Assembly: GCF_011694815.1 (NCBI RefSeq) | Contig: NZ_CP050177.1 | Coordinates: 6,054,001-6,118,000, forward strand | From: Streptomyces liangshanensis | GTDB taxonomy: Bacteria; Actinomycetota; Actinomycetes; Streptomycetales; Streptomycetaceae | DNA: 64,000 bases | Direction of reading: 5' to 3' | In this document: one piece after another, positions 56,670 to 63,826 of the stretch | Numbering within the stretch: the stretch's first letter is position 1 | Layout: each line of letters begins with the position of its first letter | Notes under the pieces: model-generated | The model's input: the letters and a program-made list of their open reading frames with translations, nothing else | Databases searched by the model: none | What the model was told of the DNA's origin: nothing | Position numbers and translations under genes: made by a program

Positions 56670-58088
56670 ATGCCGCTGACCCGCAGGGAATTCTCCGGGA
56701 AGTCCGCCCTCACCGGCGCCGGCCTCGTCCTCACCGGCGCCGCCGGAGCCCTCGCGACCGCCCCCGGCGCGCTCGCCGCCGAGGACGCGCCCGAGGTGTC
56801 CTGCGGACCCGCGCCCCGGCCGGGCTACGGGCCGCTGGTCCCCGACCCCGCCGGGATGCTCGCGCTGCCGGCCGGATTCTCGTACCGCGTCCTCACCCGC
56901 AGCGGGGTCACCCGGCTGGAGACCGGCGAGTTCACGCCGTCGGACCACGACGGCACCGCCACGTTCGAGGGCCCGCGCGGTACGACGCTGCTGGTCAACA
57001 ACCACGAGCTGGACGGTCCGCGCGCCGACTACCCGTACCCCGTACCGCTGACCGAGGGGCTGGTGTACGACCCGGCGGCGGCCGGCGGCTGCACCGTCGT
57101 CGAGGCGCACCGCGACGGCCGTACCGCCGAGTGGGTCGGCATCGCCGGGACCTCCACGAACTGCGCGGGCGGCCGCACCCCGTGGGGCACCTGGCTGACG
57201 TGCGAGGAGAACGCCGACCGGGCCGGCCAGAACGGGATGACCAAGGACCACGGCTTCGTCTTCGAGGTCGACCCGTACGACCGCCGGGCCAATCGCGACC
57301 CCCGGCCCGTCAAGGCGTTCGGCCGCTTCGAGCACGAGGCGGTCGTGATCGACCCGCGCACCGGGCACGCGTACCTGACGGAGGACGCGGACGGCCCCAA
57401 CGGACTTCTCTACCGCTGGGTCCCGCCGAAGGGCTTCGCGCACGGCCGGGGCCGCCTCCGCCACCTCGCCGACGACGCGGGAGTGCTCCAGGCCCCGCGC
57501 TGCTTCGACGCCGGCGGGCGTTTCGTGGACGACCTCTCGCGCGCGACGCGGATCGGCACGGTGTACGGCGTGGACTGGCTGGAGGTGCCGGACCGGCAGG
57601 CGCGGACCGTCGAGGTGCGCGAGCAGTTCGACGACGGGGACGTCACCCGGGCCAGGAAGCTGGAGGGCATGTGGTGGGCGGACGGCGGCGCGTACGTCGT
57701 CTCCTCGTACGCCCGCGACGAGAGCCCCGGCCGCCCGCACGACGGGCAGGTGTGGTTCTACGACCCCCGGCGCCGCACGCTCACGCTCAAGGTGCTGCTC
57801 GGGGTCAACACCGATCCGGACCGGGACGGGGCCTTCGACGGGCCGGACAACATCACCGTCTCGCCGTACGGCGGGCTGATCCTCGCGGAGGACGGCGAGG
57901 GCGTCCAGCACCTCTTCGGGGCGACGGAGAGCGGGGTCACGTACCCCATCGCCCGCAACGACCTCAACGACAGCGAGTTCACGGGTGTCGTGTTCTCGCC
58001 GGACGGCGCCGTCCTGTACGCCAACATCCAGGAGCCGGGGATCATGCTGGCCGTCACCGGCCCCTGGCGGCGGTCGCCGCGGCGCTGA
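56670..58088 (+). CDS. Tat-exported PhoX-family (DUF839) protein
   Basis: The 472-residue precursor has a twin-arginine signal (TRREFSGKSALTGAG, residues 4-18) ending near GALAAED. The mature part is a beta-propeller of the PhoX/DUF839 group with LLVNNHELDG, WGTWLTCEEN, KAFGRFEHEAVVIDPRTGHAYLTEDADGPNGLLYRW, DNITVSPYGGLILAEDGEG and a late FTGVVFSPDGAVLYANIQEPG. Related PhoX proteins are Ca2+/Fe-dependent phosphatases; whether this one keeps the activity is not certain. CAGGAGG precedes the ATG. Confidence 0.87.
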   Translation: MPLTRREFSGKSALTGAGLVLTGAAGALATAPGALAAEDAPEVSCGPAPRPGYGPLVPDPAGMLALPAGFSYRVLTRSGVTRLETGEFTPSDHDGTATFEGPRGTTLLVNNHELDGPRADYPYPVPLTEGLVYDPAAAGGCTVVEAHRDGRTAEWVGIAGTSTNCAGGRTPWGTWLTCEENADRAGQNGMTKDHGFVFEVDPYDRRANRDPRPVKAFGRFEHEAVVIDPRTGHAYLTEDADGPNGLLYRWVPPKGFAHGRGRLRHLADDAGVLQAPRCFDAGGRFVDDLSRATRIGTVYGVDWLEVPDRQARTVEVREQFDDGDVTRARKLEGMWWADGGAYVVSSYARDESPGRPHDGQVWFYDPRRRTLTLKVLLGVNTDPDRDGAFDGPDNITVSPYGGLILAEDGEGVQHLFGATESGVTYPIARNDLNDSEFTGVVFSPDGAVLYANIQEPGIMLAVTGPWRRSPRR

Positions 58089-58209
58089 ACCGGGCGGTGC
58101 GCGCGGGGGCTCCAGTCACCCCCGCCGGGGCCCTGGAACGGGTGATCCGGCGGGCCGGTCGGCGGTCGGGCATGGCGCGGCGGGGCCCCTTGGGCGCATA
58201 CTCCAAGTA

Positions 58210-58437
58210 ATGACAAAGTCAGCCGGATCCCGGCGCCACCTGCCGTCCAGTCCCTTCAACCGCCAAGGCCCGGCCTCACCCCCGCCCGAGCAGTTCGATG
58301 TCGGAGACCGCGTCTCCCACGACCAGTTCGGGTTGGGAAGAGTCATCGGAGTCGAGGGCGAACACGCCGTGCTCATCGATTTCTCGGGGCGCCAGGGCAG
58401 GATCCTGACCCCCTTTTCCAAACTGACCAAGCTCTGA
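58210..58437 (+). CDS. Small Tudor/CarD-like domain protein
   Basis: The 75-residue protein has a disordered N-terminus (SSPFNRQGPASPPPEQ) and a compact beta domain FDVGDRVSHDQFGLGRVIGVEGEHAVLIDFSGRQGRIL, which resembles the C-terminal Tudor-like domain of PcrA/UvrD helicases that contacts RNA polymerase. It is a free-standing version, probably a nucleic-acid or RNA-polymerase-associated protein by analogy only. Its ribosome binding site is weak. Confidence 0.75.
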   Translation: MTKSAGSRRHLPSSPFNRQGPASPPPEQFDVGDRVSHDQFGLGRVIGVEGEHAVLIDFSGRQGRILTPFSKLTKL

Positions 58438-58465
58438 AGCGGAGCCTGGAGAAGGCCGAGCCCCC

Positions 58466-58499
58466 GGGCCGCCGCCGGTCGTCGAGACCGCGGCGGCCC
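58466..58499. terminator. Terminator between convergent Tudor-like and TerD genes
   Basis: GGGCCGCCGCCGGTC (58466-58480) pairs with GACCGCGGCGGCCC (58486-58499) with one bulge, around a short loop, between the stops of the two convergent genes. Confidence 0.65.
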
Positions 58500-58548
58500 G
58501 CTGGGCGTTCCTGACGCCGTTCCGGCCGTCCCGGGGGACGGCCCCGGC

Positions 58549-59763
58549 TCAGAGGATCTTGGCCGCGGGCTTCACCATGCCGCGGACCGTGCGGGACTTC
58601 ACGAACTCCCCGAGGCCGGTCATCTCCCACTCGCCGGAGAACTGCTTGATCAGCTTCGCCATCATCACGCCCGTCTGCGGCTCGGCGCCGGTCAGGTCGA
58701 AGCGCACCAGCTCCTCGTCGGTGGCCGCGTCGATCAGCCGGCAGTAGGCCTTGGCCACCTCGTTGAACTTCTGGCCCGTGAACGAGTTGACCGTGAAGAC
58801 CAGGCCGGTCGCCTCGGCGGGCAGCCGGCCGAGGTCGACGACGATCACCTCGTCGTCGCCCGCGCCCTCGCCCGTCAGGTTGTCCCCGGAGTGCTTGATC
58901 GCCCCGTTGAGGATGGACAGCCGGCCGAAGTAGCAGCTGTCCAGGTGCTTGCGGTCCGGGCCGTACGCGATGACGGAGGCGTCCAGGTCGATGTCCTTGC
59001 CGCCGTACGCCGGCTCCCAGCCGAGGCCCATCTTGACCTTGCTGAGCAGCGGGCGGCCGCCCTTGACCAGGGAGACGGTCTGGTTCTTCTGGAGGCTGAC
59101 GCGGCCCTTGTCCAGGTTGATCTTGCCGGAGCCGGGCGCGGAGGGCGCCGGGGCGGGCGGCGCGGGCGGGGCCGCGGGGGCCGGGGGAGCGGCGACGCGC
59201 GGGTCGGCCGCGCGCGGGGCCTGCGCGGGGGCCGCGGGCGCGGCGGCGGGGGCCGCGGCGGGCTCCTCCACCGAGACGCCGAAGTCGGTGGCGATCCCGG
59301 CCAGCCCGTTCGCGTACCCCTGGCCGACGGCTCGGACCTTCCAGGCGCCTTTGCGCAGGTAGACCTCGACGATCACCAGGGCCGTCTCGGCGCCCAGCTG
59401 CGGGGGCGTGAAGGTGGCCAGCACGCTGCCGTCGGCCGCGTTGCGGACCGTCGCCGTGGGCTCGATGCCCTGGAAGCTCTGCCCCGCCGCGTCCGGGCTG
59501 GCCGTGACCACGATCTTCTCGATGCCGGCCGGCACCGCGCCGGTGTCGACGACGATCGCGTCCGGCGCCGTGCCCCCGCCCGAGCGGTAGCTCACGCCGG
59601 GGCCCGTCGGCTGGTTGTAGAAGATGAAGTCGTCGTCGGAGCGCACCTTGCCGTCGCCGGTGAGCAGCAGGCCCGATACGTCGAGCCGCACCGGAGCGGT
59701 GACGTCCACCGCCACGTGGGCGGTGGGAAGAGGGATGTTCGAGCCGGGGGTCATAGCTGTCAT
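58549..59763 (-). CDS. TerD-family protein with two TerD domains
   Basis: The 404-residue cytoplasmic protein has two TerD domains joined by a 55-residue Ala/Pro linker (residues about 170-225). The first holds VRSDDDFIFYNQPTGPGVSY and TASPDAAGQSFQGIEPTATV. The second holds DIDLDASVIAYGPDRKHLD, HSGDNLTGEGAGDDEVIVVDLGRLP and FTVNSFTGQKFNEVAKAYCRL. The Asp-rich loops are Ca2+ sites. TerD proteins are part of tellurite-resistance and general stress gene clusters; the first gene and the TerC gene of this window belong to the same theme but are 57 kb away. ATG at 59754 is a second possible start. Confidence 0.93.
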   Translation of the reverse strand: MTAMTPGSNIPLPTAHVAVDVTAPVRLDVSGLLLTGDGKVRSDDDFIFYNQPTGPGVSYRSGGGTAPDAIVVDTGAVPAGIEKIVVTASPDAAGQSFQGIEPTATVRNAADGSVLATFTPPQLGAETALVIVEVYLRKGAWKVRAVGQGYANGLAGIATDFGVSVEEPAAAPAAAPAAPAQAPRAADPRVAAPPAPAAPPAPPAPAPSAPGSGKINLDKGRVSLQKNQTVSLVKGGRPLLSKVKMGLGWEPAYGGKDIDLDASVIAYGPDRKHLDSCYFGRLSILNGAIKHSGDNLTGEGAGDDEVIVVDLGRLPAEATGLVFTVNSFTGQKFNEVAKAYCRLIDAATDEELVRFDLTGAEPQTGVMMAKLIKQFSGEWEMTGLGEFVKSRTVRGMVKPAAKIL

Positions 59764-59798
59764 GCCGTCGTAACGAGCGACCCGGCTTTGCCGTTCCC

Positions 59799-60023
59799 TT
59801 ACCTACGCCGATTGCGCGAATGGTCGCGTGCGACCCGTTCGTTCCCGAACTTGTACGCGCCCGTCCAGCGGGCCATGACCAGCTGGGCGTCGCCCTGCTC
59901 CACCTCGGCGAGGAACTTCTCCGCCCGCGCGGCACGCAGCGTCGCGGCGGCGCGTCCGCGGTGCGTGACGACGACCGTGCCGTCGCCGCGCCGCTCGTAG
60001 GTGAATCCGAAGGGCCTGGGCAT
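59799..60023 (-). CDS. Small conserved basic protein of unknown function
   Basis: The 74-residue protein (MPRPFGFTYERRGDGTVVVTHRGRAAATLRAARAEKFLAEV...WTGAYKFGNERVARDHSRNRRR) is basic and soluble, with a short beta hairpin and a helix. Streptomyces genomes carry similar small proteins in this place. No motif suggests a function. It is read in the same direction as the TerD gene, 35 bases before it. Confidence 0.65.
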   Translation of the reverse strand: MPRPFGFTYERRGDGTVVVTHRGRAAATLRAARAEKFLAEVEQGDAQLVMARWTGAYKFGNERVARDHSRNRRR

Positions 60024-60116
60024 ACCGCCATGGTGCCGGTACGGGGCGTCGCTGTCGCCCGCATTTCCGGGGGTCCGTGCCTCCTCCGACGCCGCACCCG
60101 TCGGCCGCCGCCGGTG

Positions 60117-60926
60117 TCAGTGGGGCCACTGCGGCGGGTGGGTCGTGAAGTGGCCGCCGAGGTGCGCGTGGTCCGGGTTGGCCGGGTCCAGTTCGCCCTG
60201 CTCGGCGATCAGCTTCGCGGCGTACGGCTCCGAGTCGTCCCGGGGGTCGTAGCCGAGGGCCCGCGCGCCGGACAGGTCCCACCACAGCCGGGTGTTGGCG
60301 GAGGAGCCGTACACGACGGTGTGGCCGACGTCCTCGGCGGTGAGCGCGGCGTGGAAGAGCCGGGCGCCGTCGGCGGGGCTCATCCAGACGGACAGCATCC
60401 GTACGGAGGTCGGCTCGGCGAAGCAGGAACCGATCCGGACGGAGACGGTCTCCATGCCGTGCAGGTCCCAGTAGAGCTGCGCGAGGTCCTCGCCGAAGCA
60501 CTTGGAGAGGCCGTAGTACGTGTCGGGCCTGCGCGGGGTGTCGACCGGGATCAGCGGGTCGTCGCCCTGGGGGCGCGGGGTGAAGCCGACCGCGTGGTTG
60601 CTGGAGGCGAAGACCGTGCGGGGGATCCCGGCCGCGCGGGCCGCCTCGTACAGGTTGTACGTCCCCTCGATGTTGGCCTTGAGGATCTTGTCGAAGGACG
60701 CCTCCAGGGAGATGCCCGCGAGGTGGAGGATCGCGTCGACGCCGTCCACGGCCTCGCGCAGCGCGCCCTTGTCCGCCAGATCGGCCGTGAGGGCGCCCGG
60801 CTCGCCCTCGACGGGCCGGGAGTCGAAGAGGCGCAGTTCGTAGCCGTACGCGGGCAGCAGGCCCCGCATCAGGGTGCCGAGGCCCCCGGCGGCGCCGGTG
60901 AGCAGGACGGTGCGGGGTGCGGGCAT
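60117..60926 (-). CDS. udh: NAD-dependent uronate dehydrogenase
   Basis: The 269-residue extended SDR has the coenzyme motif TGAAGGLG (residues 10-17), LHLAGISLEASFDKILKANIEGTYNLYEAAR, the catalytic Ser region FASSNHAVGF and the Tyr-Lys pair Y138-x3-K142 (YGLSK). This pattern fits uronate dehydrogenases, which oxidise glucuronate or galacturonate to the aldarolactone. The divergent kdgD encodes a later step of the same oxidative pathway, which supports the assignment. A promoter of the form TTGACG-18-TAGCGT lies upstream. Confidence 0.85.
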   Translation of the reverse strand: MPAPRTVLLTGAAGGLGTLMRGLLPAYGYELRLFDSRPVEGEPGALTADLADKGALREAVDGVDAILHLAGISLEASFDKILKANIEGTYNLYEAARAAGIPRTVFASSNHAVGFTPRPQGDDPLIPVDTPRRPDTYYGLSKCFGEDLAQLYWDLHGMETVSVRIGSCFAEPTSVRMLSVWMSPADGARLFHAALTAEDVGHTVVYGSSANTRLWWDLSGARALGYDPRDDSEPYAAKLIAEQGELDPANPDHAHLGGHFTTHPPQWPH

Positions 60927-60989
60927 GGGCGCGGTCTCCTCGGCGGTACGGTCCGGGGCCCGCCTTCAGGGCTCAGATCCGTAGACGGA

Positions 60990-61035
60990 ATTCACATGCG
61001 TGGACACGCTAAGGAGTGTCTCTCCGTACCGTCAA
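60990..61035 (-). promoter_or_regulatory. Promoter and operator-like site for udh
   Basis: On the reverse strand TTGACG (61035-61030), an 18-base spacer and TAGCGT (61011-61006) form a good housekeeping promoter. The motif GTCCACGCATGTGAAT (61005-60990) follows the -10 directly and resembles the motif at the kdgD promoter. Confidence 0.65.
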
Positions 61036-61083
61036 GTCTCGCGTGGCGGGGAGTGATCCGCCTCCTGGTTGCTGTTTCCTGTC

Positions 61084-61135
61084 TTGACCTGCGCCGCGCG
61101 GCTGCCCTAGCGTGGTCGTGTTCAGAGATATGGAC
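61084..61135 (+). promoter_or_regulatory. Promoter and operator-like site for kdgD
   Basis: TTGACC (61084-61089), an 18-base spacer and TAGCGT (61108-61113) form the same promoter type as on the other strand. Seven bases after the -10 lies the dyad GTTCAGAGATATGGAC (61120-61135), whose reverse complement shares GTCCA-N4-TNTGAA with the udh site. Confidence 0.65.
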
Positions 61136-61193
61136 ATCGATCAGAATTGTGCACGGGCGGTGAGCGCCCGGTGCACGGCCCAGGGAGCGCCCA

Positions 61194-62171
61194 GTGACCT
61201 CAGCCCCGCTCGCCGCCCGACTCACCCGAGTGGAGGGGCCGCTGTTCTTCCCCGTCACCGCGTACGGTCCCGACGGCACACTCGACCTCGACGCGTTCCG
61301 CGCGCACGTCAGAGGGGGCGTCGACGCGGGAGCCGCGGCGGTGTTCGCCTGCTGCGGCACCGGCGAGTTCCACGCCCTCACCCCCGACGAGTTCCGCGAC
61401 TGCGTCGCCGCCGCCGTGGAGGAGACCGCCGGCGAGGTGCCCGTCGTGGCCGGCGCCGGCTACGGCACCGCCCTCGCGATCCAGTACGCGCGGCTCGCCG
61501 AGGAGGCCGGCGCGGACGGGCTGCTCGCCATGCCCCCCTACCTGGTGTTCGCCGACCAGGAGGGCCTGCTGCGCCACTACACCGAGCTGGCCGCGGCGAC
61601 CTCGCTGGAGACCATCGTCTACCAGCGGGACAACGCCGTCCTCACCCCCGAGACCGCCGTCGCGCTCGCCCAGGTCGACGGCATCATCGGCCTCAAGGAC
61701 GGCTTCGGCGACCTCGACCTGATGCAGCGGATCGTCAGCACCGTCCGCCGCGAGCTGCCCGGGCGGGAGTTCCTCTACTTCAACGGGCTGCCCACCGCCG
61801 AACTCACCGGGCTCGCCTACCGGGGCATCGGCATCACGCTCTACTCCTCCGCCGTCTTCGCGTTCGCCCCCGACATCGCCCTCGCCTTCCACCGGGCGCT
61901 CAACAGCGGCGACGACGTGACGGCCAACCGGCTCCTCGACGGCTTCTACGTCCCGCTGGTCGAGCTGCGCAACCAGGGGCGCGGGTACGCGGTCTCGCTG
62001 GTCAAGGCGGGGGTACGGCTGGGCGGGCTGGACGTCGGCGAGGTGCGGCCGCCGCTCGGCGAACCGCTCGCCCTGCACGTCAAGGAACTCGCCGCGCTCA
62101 TCGAGCGGGGGCGTGCGCTGCTCGCGGACATCGCGTCCGATGCCGCTCCCGGTGCGGGGGGCGACGCGTGA
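61194..62171 (+). CDS. kdgD: 5-Dehydro-4-deoxyglucarate dehydratase
   Basis: KdgD dehydrates and decarboxylates 5-keto-4-deoxyglucarate to 2-oxoglutarate semialdehyde. The 325-residue class-I aldolase barrel has CCGTGEFHALT (residues 53-63), Tyr143 in VYQRDN and the Schiff-base Lys168 in IIGLKDGFGD. The CGTGEF in place of GTTGE separates KdgD from DapA. GTG at 61194 is used. It is divergent from udh and overlaps the next gene by four bases. A good promoter with an operator-like dyad lies about 80 bases upstream. Confidence 0.93.
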   Translation: MTSAPLAARLTRVEGPLFFPVTAYGPDGTLDLDAFRAHVRGGVDAGAAAVFACCGTGEFHALTPDEFRDCVAAAVEETAGEVPVVAGAGYGTALAIQYARLAEEAGADGLLAMPPYLVFADQEGLLRHYTELAAATSLETIVYQRDNAVLTPETAVALAQVDGIIGLKDGFGDLDLMQRIVSTVRRELPGREFLYFNGLPTAELTGLAYRGIGITLYSSAVFAFAPDIALAFHRALNSGDDVTANRLLDGFYVPLVELRNQGRGYAVSLVKAGVRLGGLDVGEVRPPLGEPLALHVKELAALIERGRALLADIASDAAPGAGGDA

Positions 62172-63376
62172 GGGCCTCCGCGTTCCTCTACCCCTGGGAC
62201 GTGGTGGGCGACCCGGACGCGGCGCGCAGGATCGCCGACCTCGGCGTCGAGCAGGTCACGCTGGCCTCCGCGTACCACTCCACCCGCGCGCTGACCCCGC
62301 GCCACCCGCGCCACCGGATCGTCACGGCCGAACACGCCGCCGTCCTCTACCCCATGGACGAGGACCGGTGGGCCGGGCAGGAGCTGCGGCCGTACGCCGC
62401 CGGGGCGTGGGCGCCGGGCGACGCGTACGGCGAGGCGGCGGCGGCGCTCGCCGACGCGGGTCTCGACGTGCACAGTTGGGTGGTCCTCGCGCACAACTCG
62501 CGCCTGGGTACGGAGCGTCCCGACACGTCCGTCGTGAACGCCTACGGCGACCGCTACCCCTGGGCGCCCTGCATCGCCCGGCCCGCGGTCGCCGCGTACC
62601 TGGTGTCACTGGCGGCGGAGGCCGCGGTACGGCCCGGGGCGGGCGGTACGGAGCTGGAGTCGTGCGGCTGGTACGGGCTCGCGCACCTGCACGCGCACGA
62701 CAAGATCGCGGGGGTGGGGCTGGGGGACGCGGCGCAGTACCTGATGTCGCTGTGCTTCTGCGACGTGTGCGCGGCGGGGTACGCGGAGCTGGGTGTTCCG
62801 GCGTCGGTTCTCGCGGGGGTGGTGCGGGGGGCGCTCGGGCCGGTCTGGAGTGGTTCCGCTTCTGGCGCGGAGGGTGGTTCCGCGGCCGGTTCCGCTGCCA
62901 TCGATAAGCTCCTCGGCGCGGAGCTGGCGGCCGTCACCTTCGCGTGGCGCGGCGGGGTGGCGCGCGGGCTCCAGGAGTCGGTGGTCGCGGCGGTGCGGGC
63001 GGCCGGGGGCCCTGGGTTCCAGGTGTTGCTGCACGCGGATCCCTCGTTGTACCGCACGGGTGCGAACGTCGGGGTGGACCCCGACCACATCCTGGGCGTC
63101 GCGGACGGGGTGGTGCTGCCGTGCACGGGGGGTGGGGCGGGGCTGCTGCTGCCCGCGTTCACCTCGTCGCCGTCGCGTACGGCGTCCTCGGTGCTCGCGG
63201 CGAACTTCACTGTCGTGAGCGGGATGGGGGGTGTGCCGGGGGTGTTGGGGGAGGATGTGGAGGAGGCGGTCGGGTTGGGGGCTACGGGGGTGCGGCTTTA
63301 CCACGCGGGGTTGGCGTCCGCCGGGGACTTGGCGGCGTGCGTTGCTGGTTTGTCCTCAATCGCCGGACGGGCTTGA
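62168..63376 (+). CDS. Uncharacterised protein coupled to kdgD
   Basis: The 402-residue soluble protein starts with GTG inside the kdgD stop (GTGA). It begins FLYPWDVVGDP and runs through blocks that look like barrel strands: VTLASAYHSTRALTPRHPRHRI, HSWVVLAHNSRLG, VNAYGDRYPWAPC, ELESCGWYGLAHLHAHDK, SLCFCDVC (Cys cluster), VLLHADPSLYRTGANVGVD. His, Asp and Cys residues in these blocks suggest a metal-dependent sugar enzyme, but I know no function. The last eight residues (LSSIAGRA) and the stop are encoded by the intergenic repeat at 63352. Confidence 0.8.
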   Translation: MRASAFLYPWDVVGDPDAARRIADLGVEQVTLASAYHSTRALTPRHPRHRIVTAEHAAVLYPMDEDRWAGQELRPYAAGAWAPGDAYGEAAAALADAGLDVHSWVVLAHNSRLGTERPDTSVVNAYGDRYPWAPCIARPAVAAYLVSLAAEAAVRPGAGGTELESCGWYGLAHLHAHDKIAGVGLGDAAQYLMSLCFCDVCAAGYAELGVPASVLAGVVRGALGPVWSGSASGAEGGSAAGSAAIDKLLGAELAAVTFAWRGGVARGLQESVVAAVRAAGGPGFQVLLHADPSLYRTGANVGVDPDHILGVADGVVLPCTGGGAGLLLPAFTSSPSRTASSVLAANFTVVSGMGGVPGVLGEDVEEAVGLGATGVRLYHAGLASAGDLAACVAGLSSIAGRA

Positions 63377-63825
63377 TTTTGCCCGCTGCGGGCCGGATCC
63401 GATCCGCGGGTTGTCGCCGGGGGTCGGGCAGGGGTCATGTCCTGCACTGCATGTTTTACGTCGCGCGCAACCAGTTGTTGGCGTTAACCCCCGTCACGCG
63501 ACACAAAACACGCTCTACGTTCCGGGCACGACCCCTGCCCGCCCCCCTTCCAGGCGCACGTCAAAACAACCCGGCCCGCCCCGGGCTTGTTTTCAGCCCG
63601 TCCGGCACCCACCCCAGCCCGTCCGGCGTTTGAGGACATCTTTGACCGCAACGGTCACGATCGGACCGCAACCCCTCTCCAGCCCGTCCGGCGATTGAGG
63701 ACGTCTTTGAGCCGCACGGAACAACGGGCGCAACAATCCCAGCCTGTCCGGCGTTTGAGGACGTCGGTAGGCCGCGCCTGCGTACCGGGCCGACGCACAA
63801 CCAAGCCCGTCCGGCGGTTGAGGGC
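63352..63825. repeat. Intergenic repeat cluster C (5 copies and a fragment)
   Basis: A direct copy lies at 63352-63377, overlapping the end of the upstream CDS. Inverted copies lie at 63616-63637, 63681-63702, 63741-63762 and 63803-63825, with a truncated copy AGCCCGTCCGGC at 63595-63606. Spacings are irregular (40-65 bases). The flanks (CTTTGA-GCCGCACGGAACAA-CGGGCGCAACAA) repeat those of cluster B. Apart from the hairpin at 63419-63547, this 450-base gap holds nothing else I recognise. Confidence 0.92.
63419..63547. other. 129-nt imperfect hairpin element
   Basis: Outer arms 63419-63436 and 63530-63547 pair at 17 of 18 positions. The stem continues with short pairings (63438-63447 with 63519-63528). 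Inner arms 63452-63467 and 63495-63510 then pair at 13 of 16 positions. The apex is a 27-base loop. The inside is less GC-rich than its surroundings. It does not share sequence with the flanking repeat family. Confidence 0.7.
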
Positions 63826-63826
63826 G

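Noticed and set aside
63595..63825. Regularly repeated units, possible CRISPR array
   Set aside because: Units occur in both orientations within the window, spacers are irregular, the copies vary, the family recurs at other junctions, and there is no cas gene.
63352..63825. Small peptide genes with ends such as SSIAGRA or starts such as VLNRRTG
   Set aside because: These frames are only translations of the intergenic repeat and lack ribosome binding sites.
63377..63826. Integration (att) site or mobile island at the window's end
   Set aside because: No tRNA gene, integrase or transposase is present, and flanking genes are ordinary in codon use.
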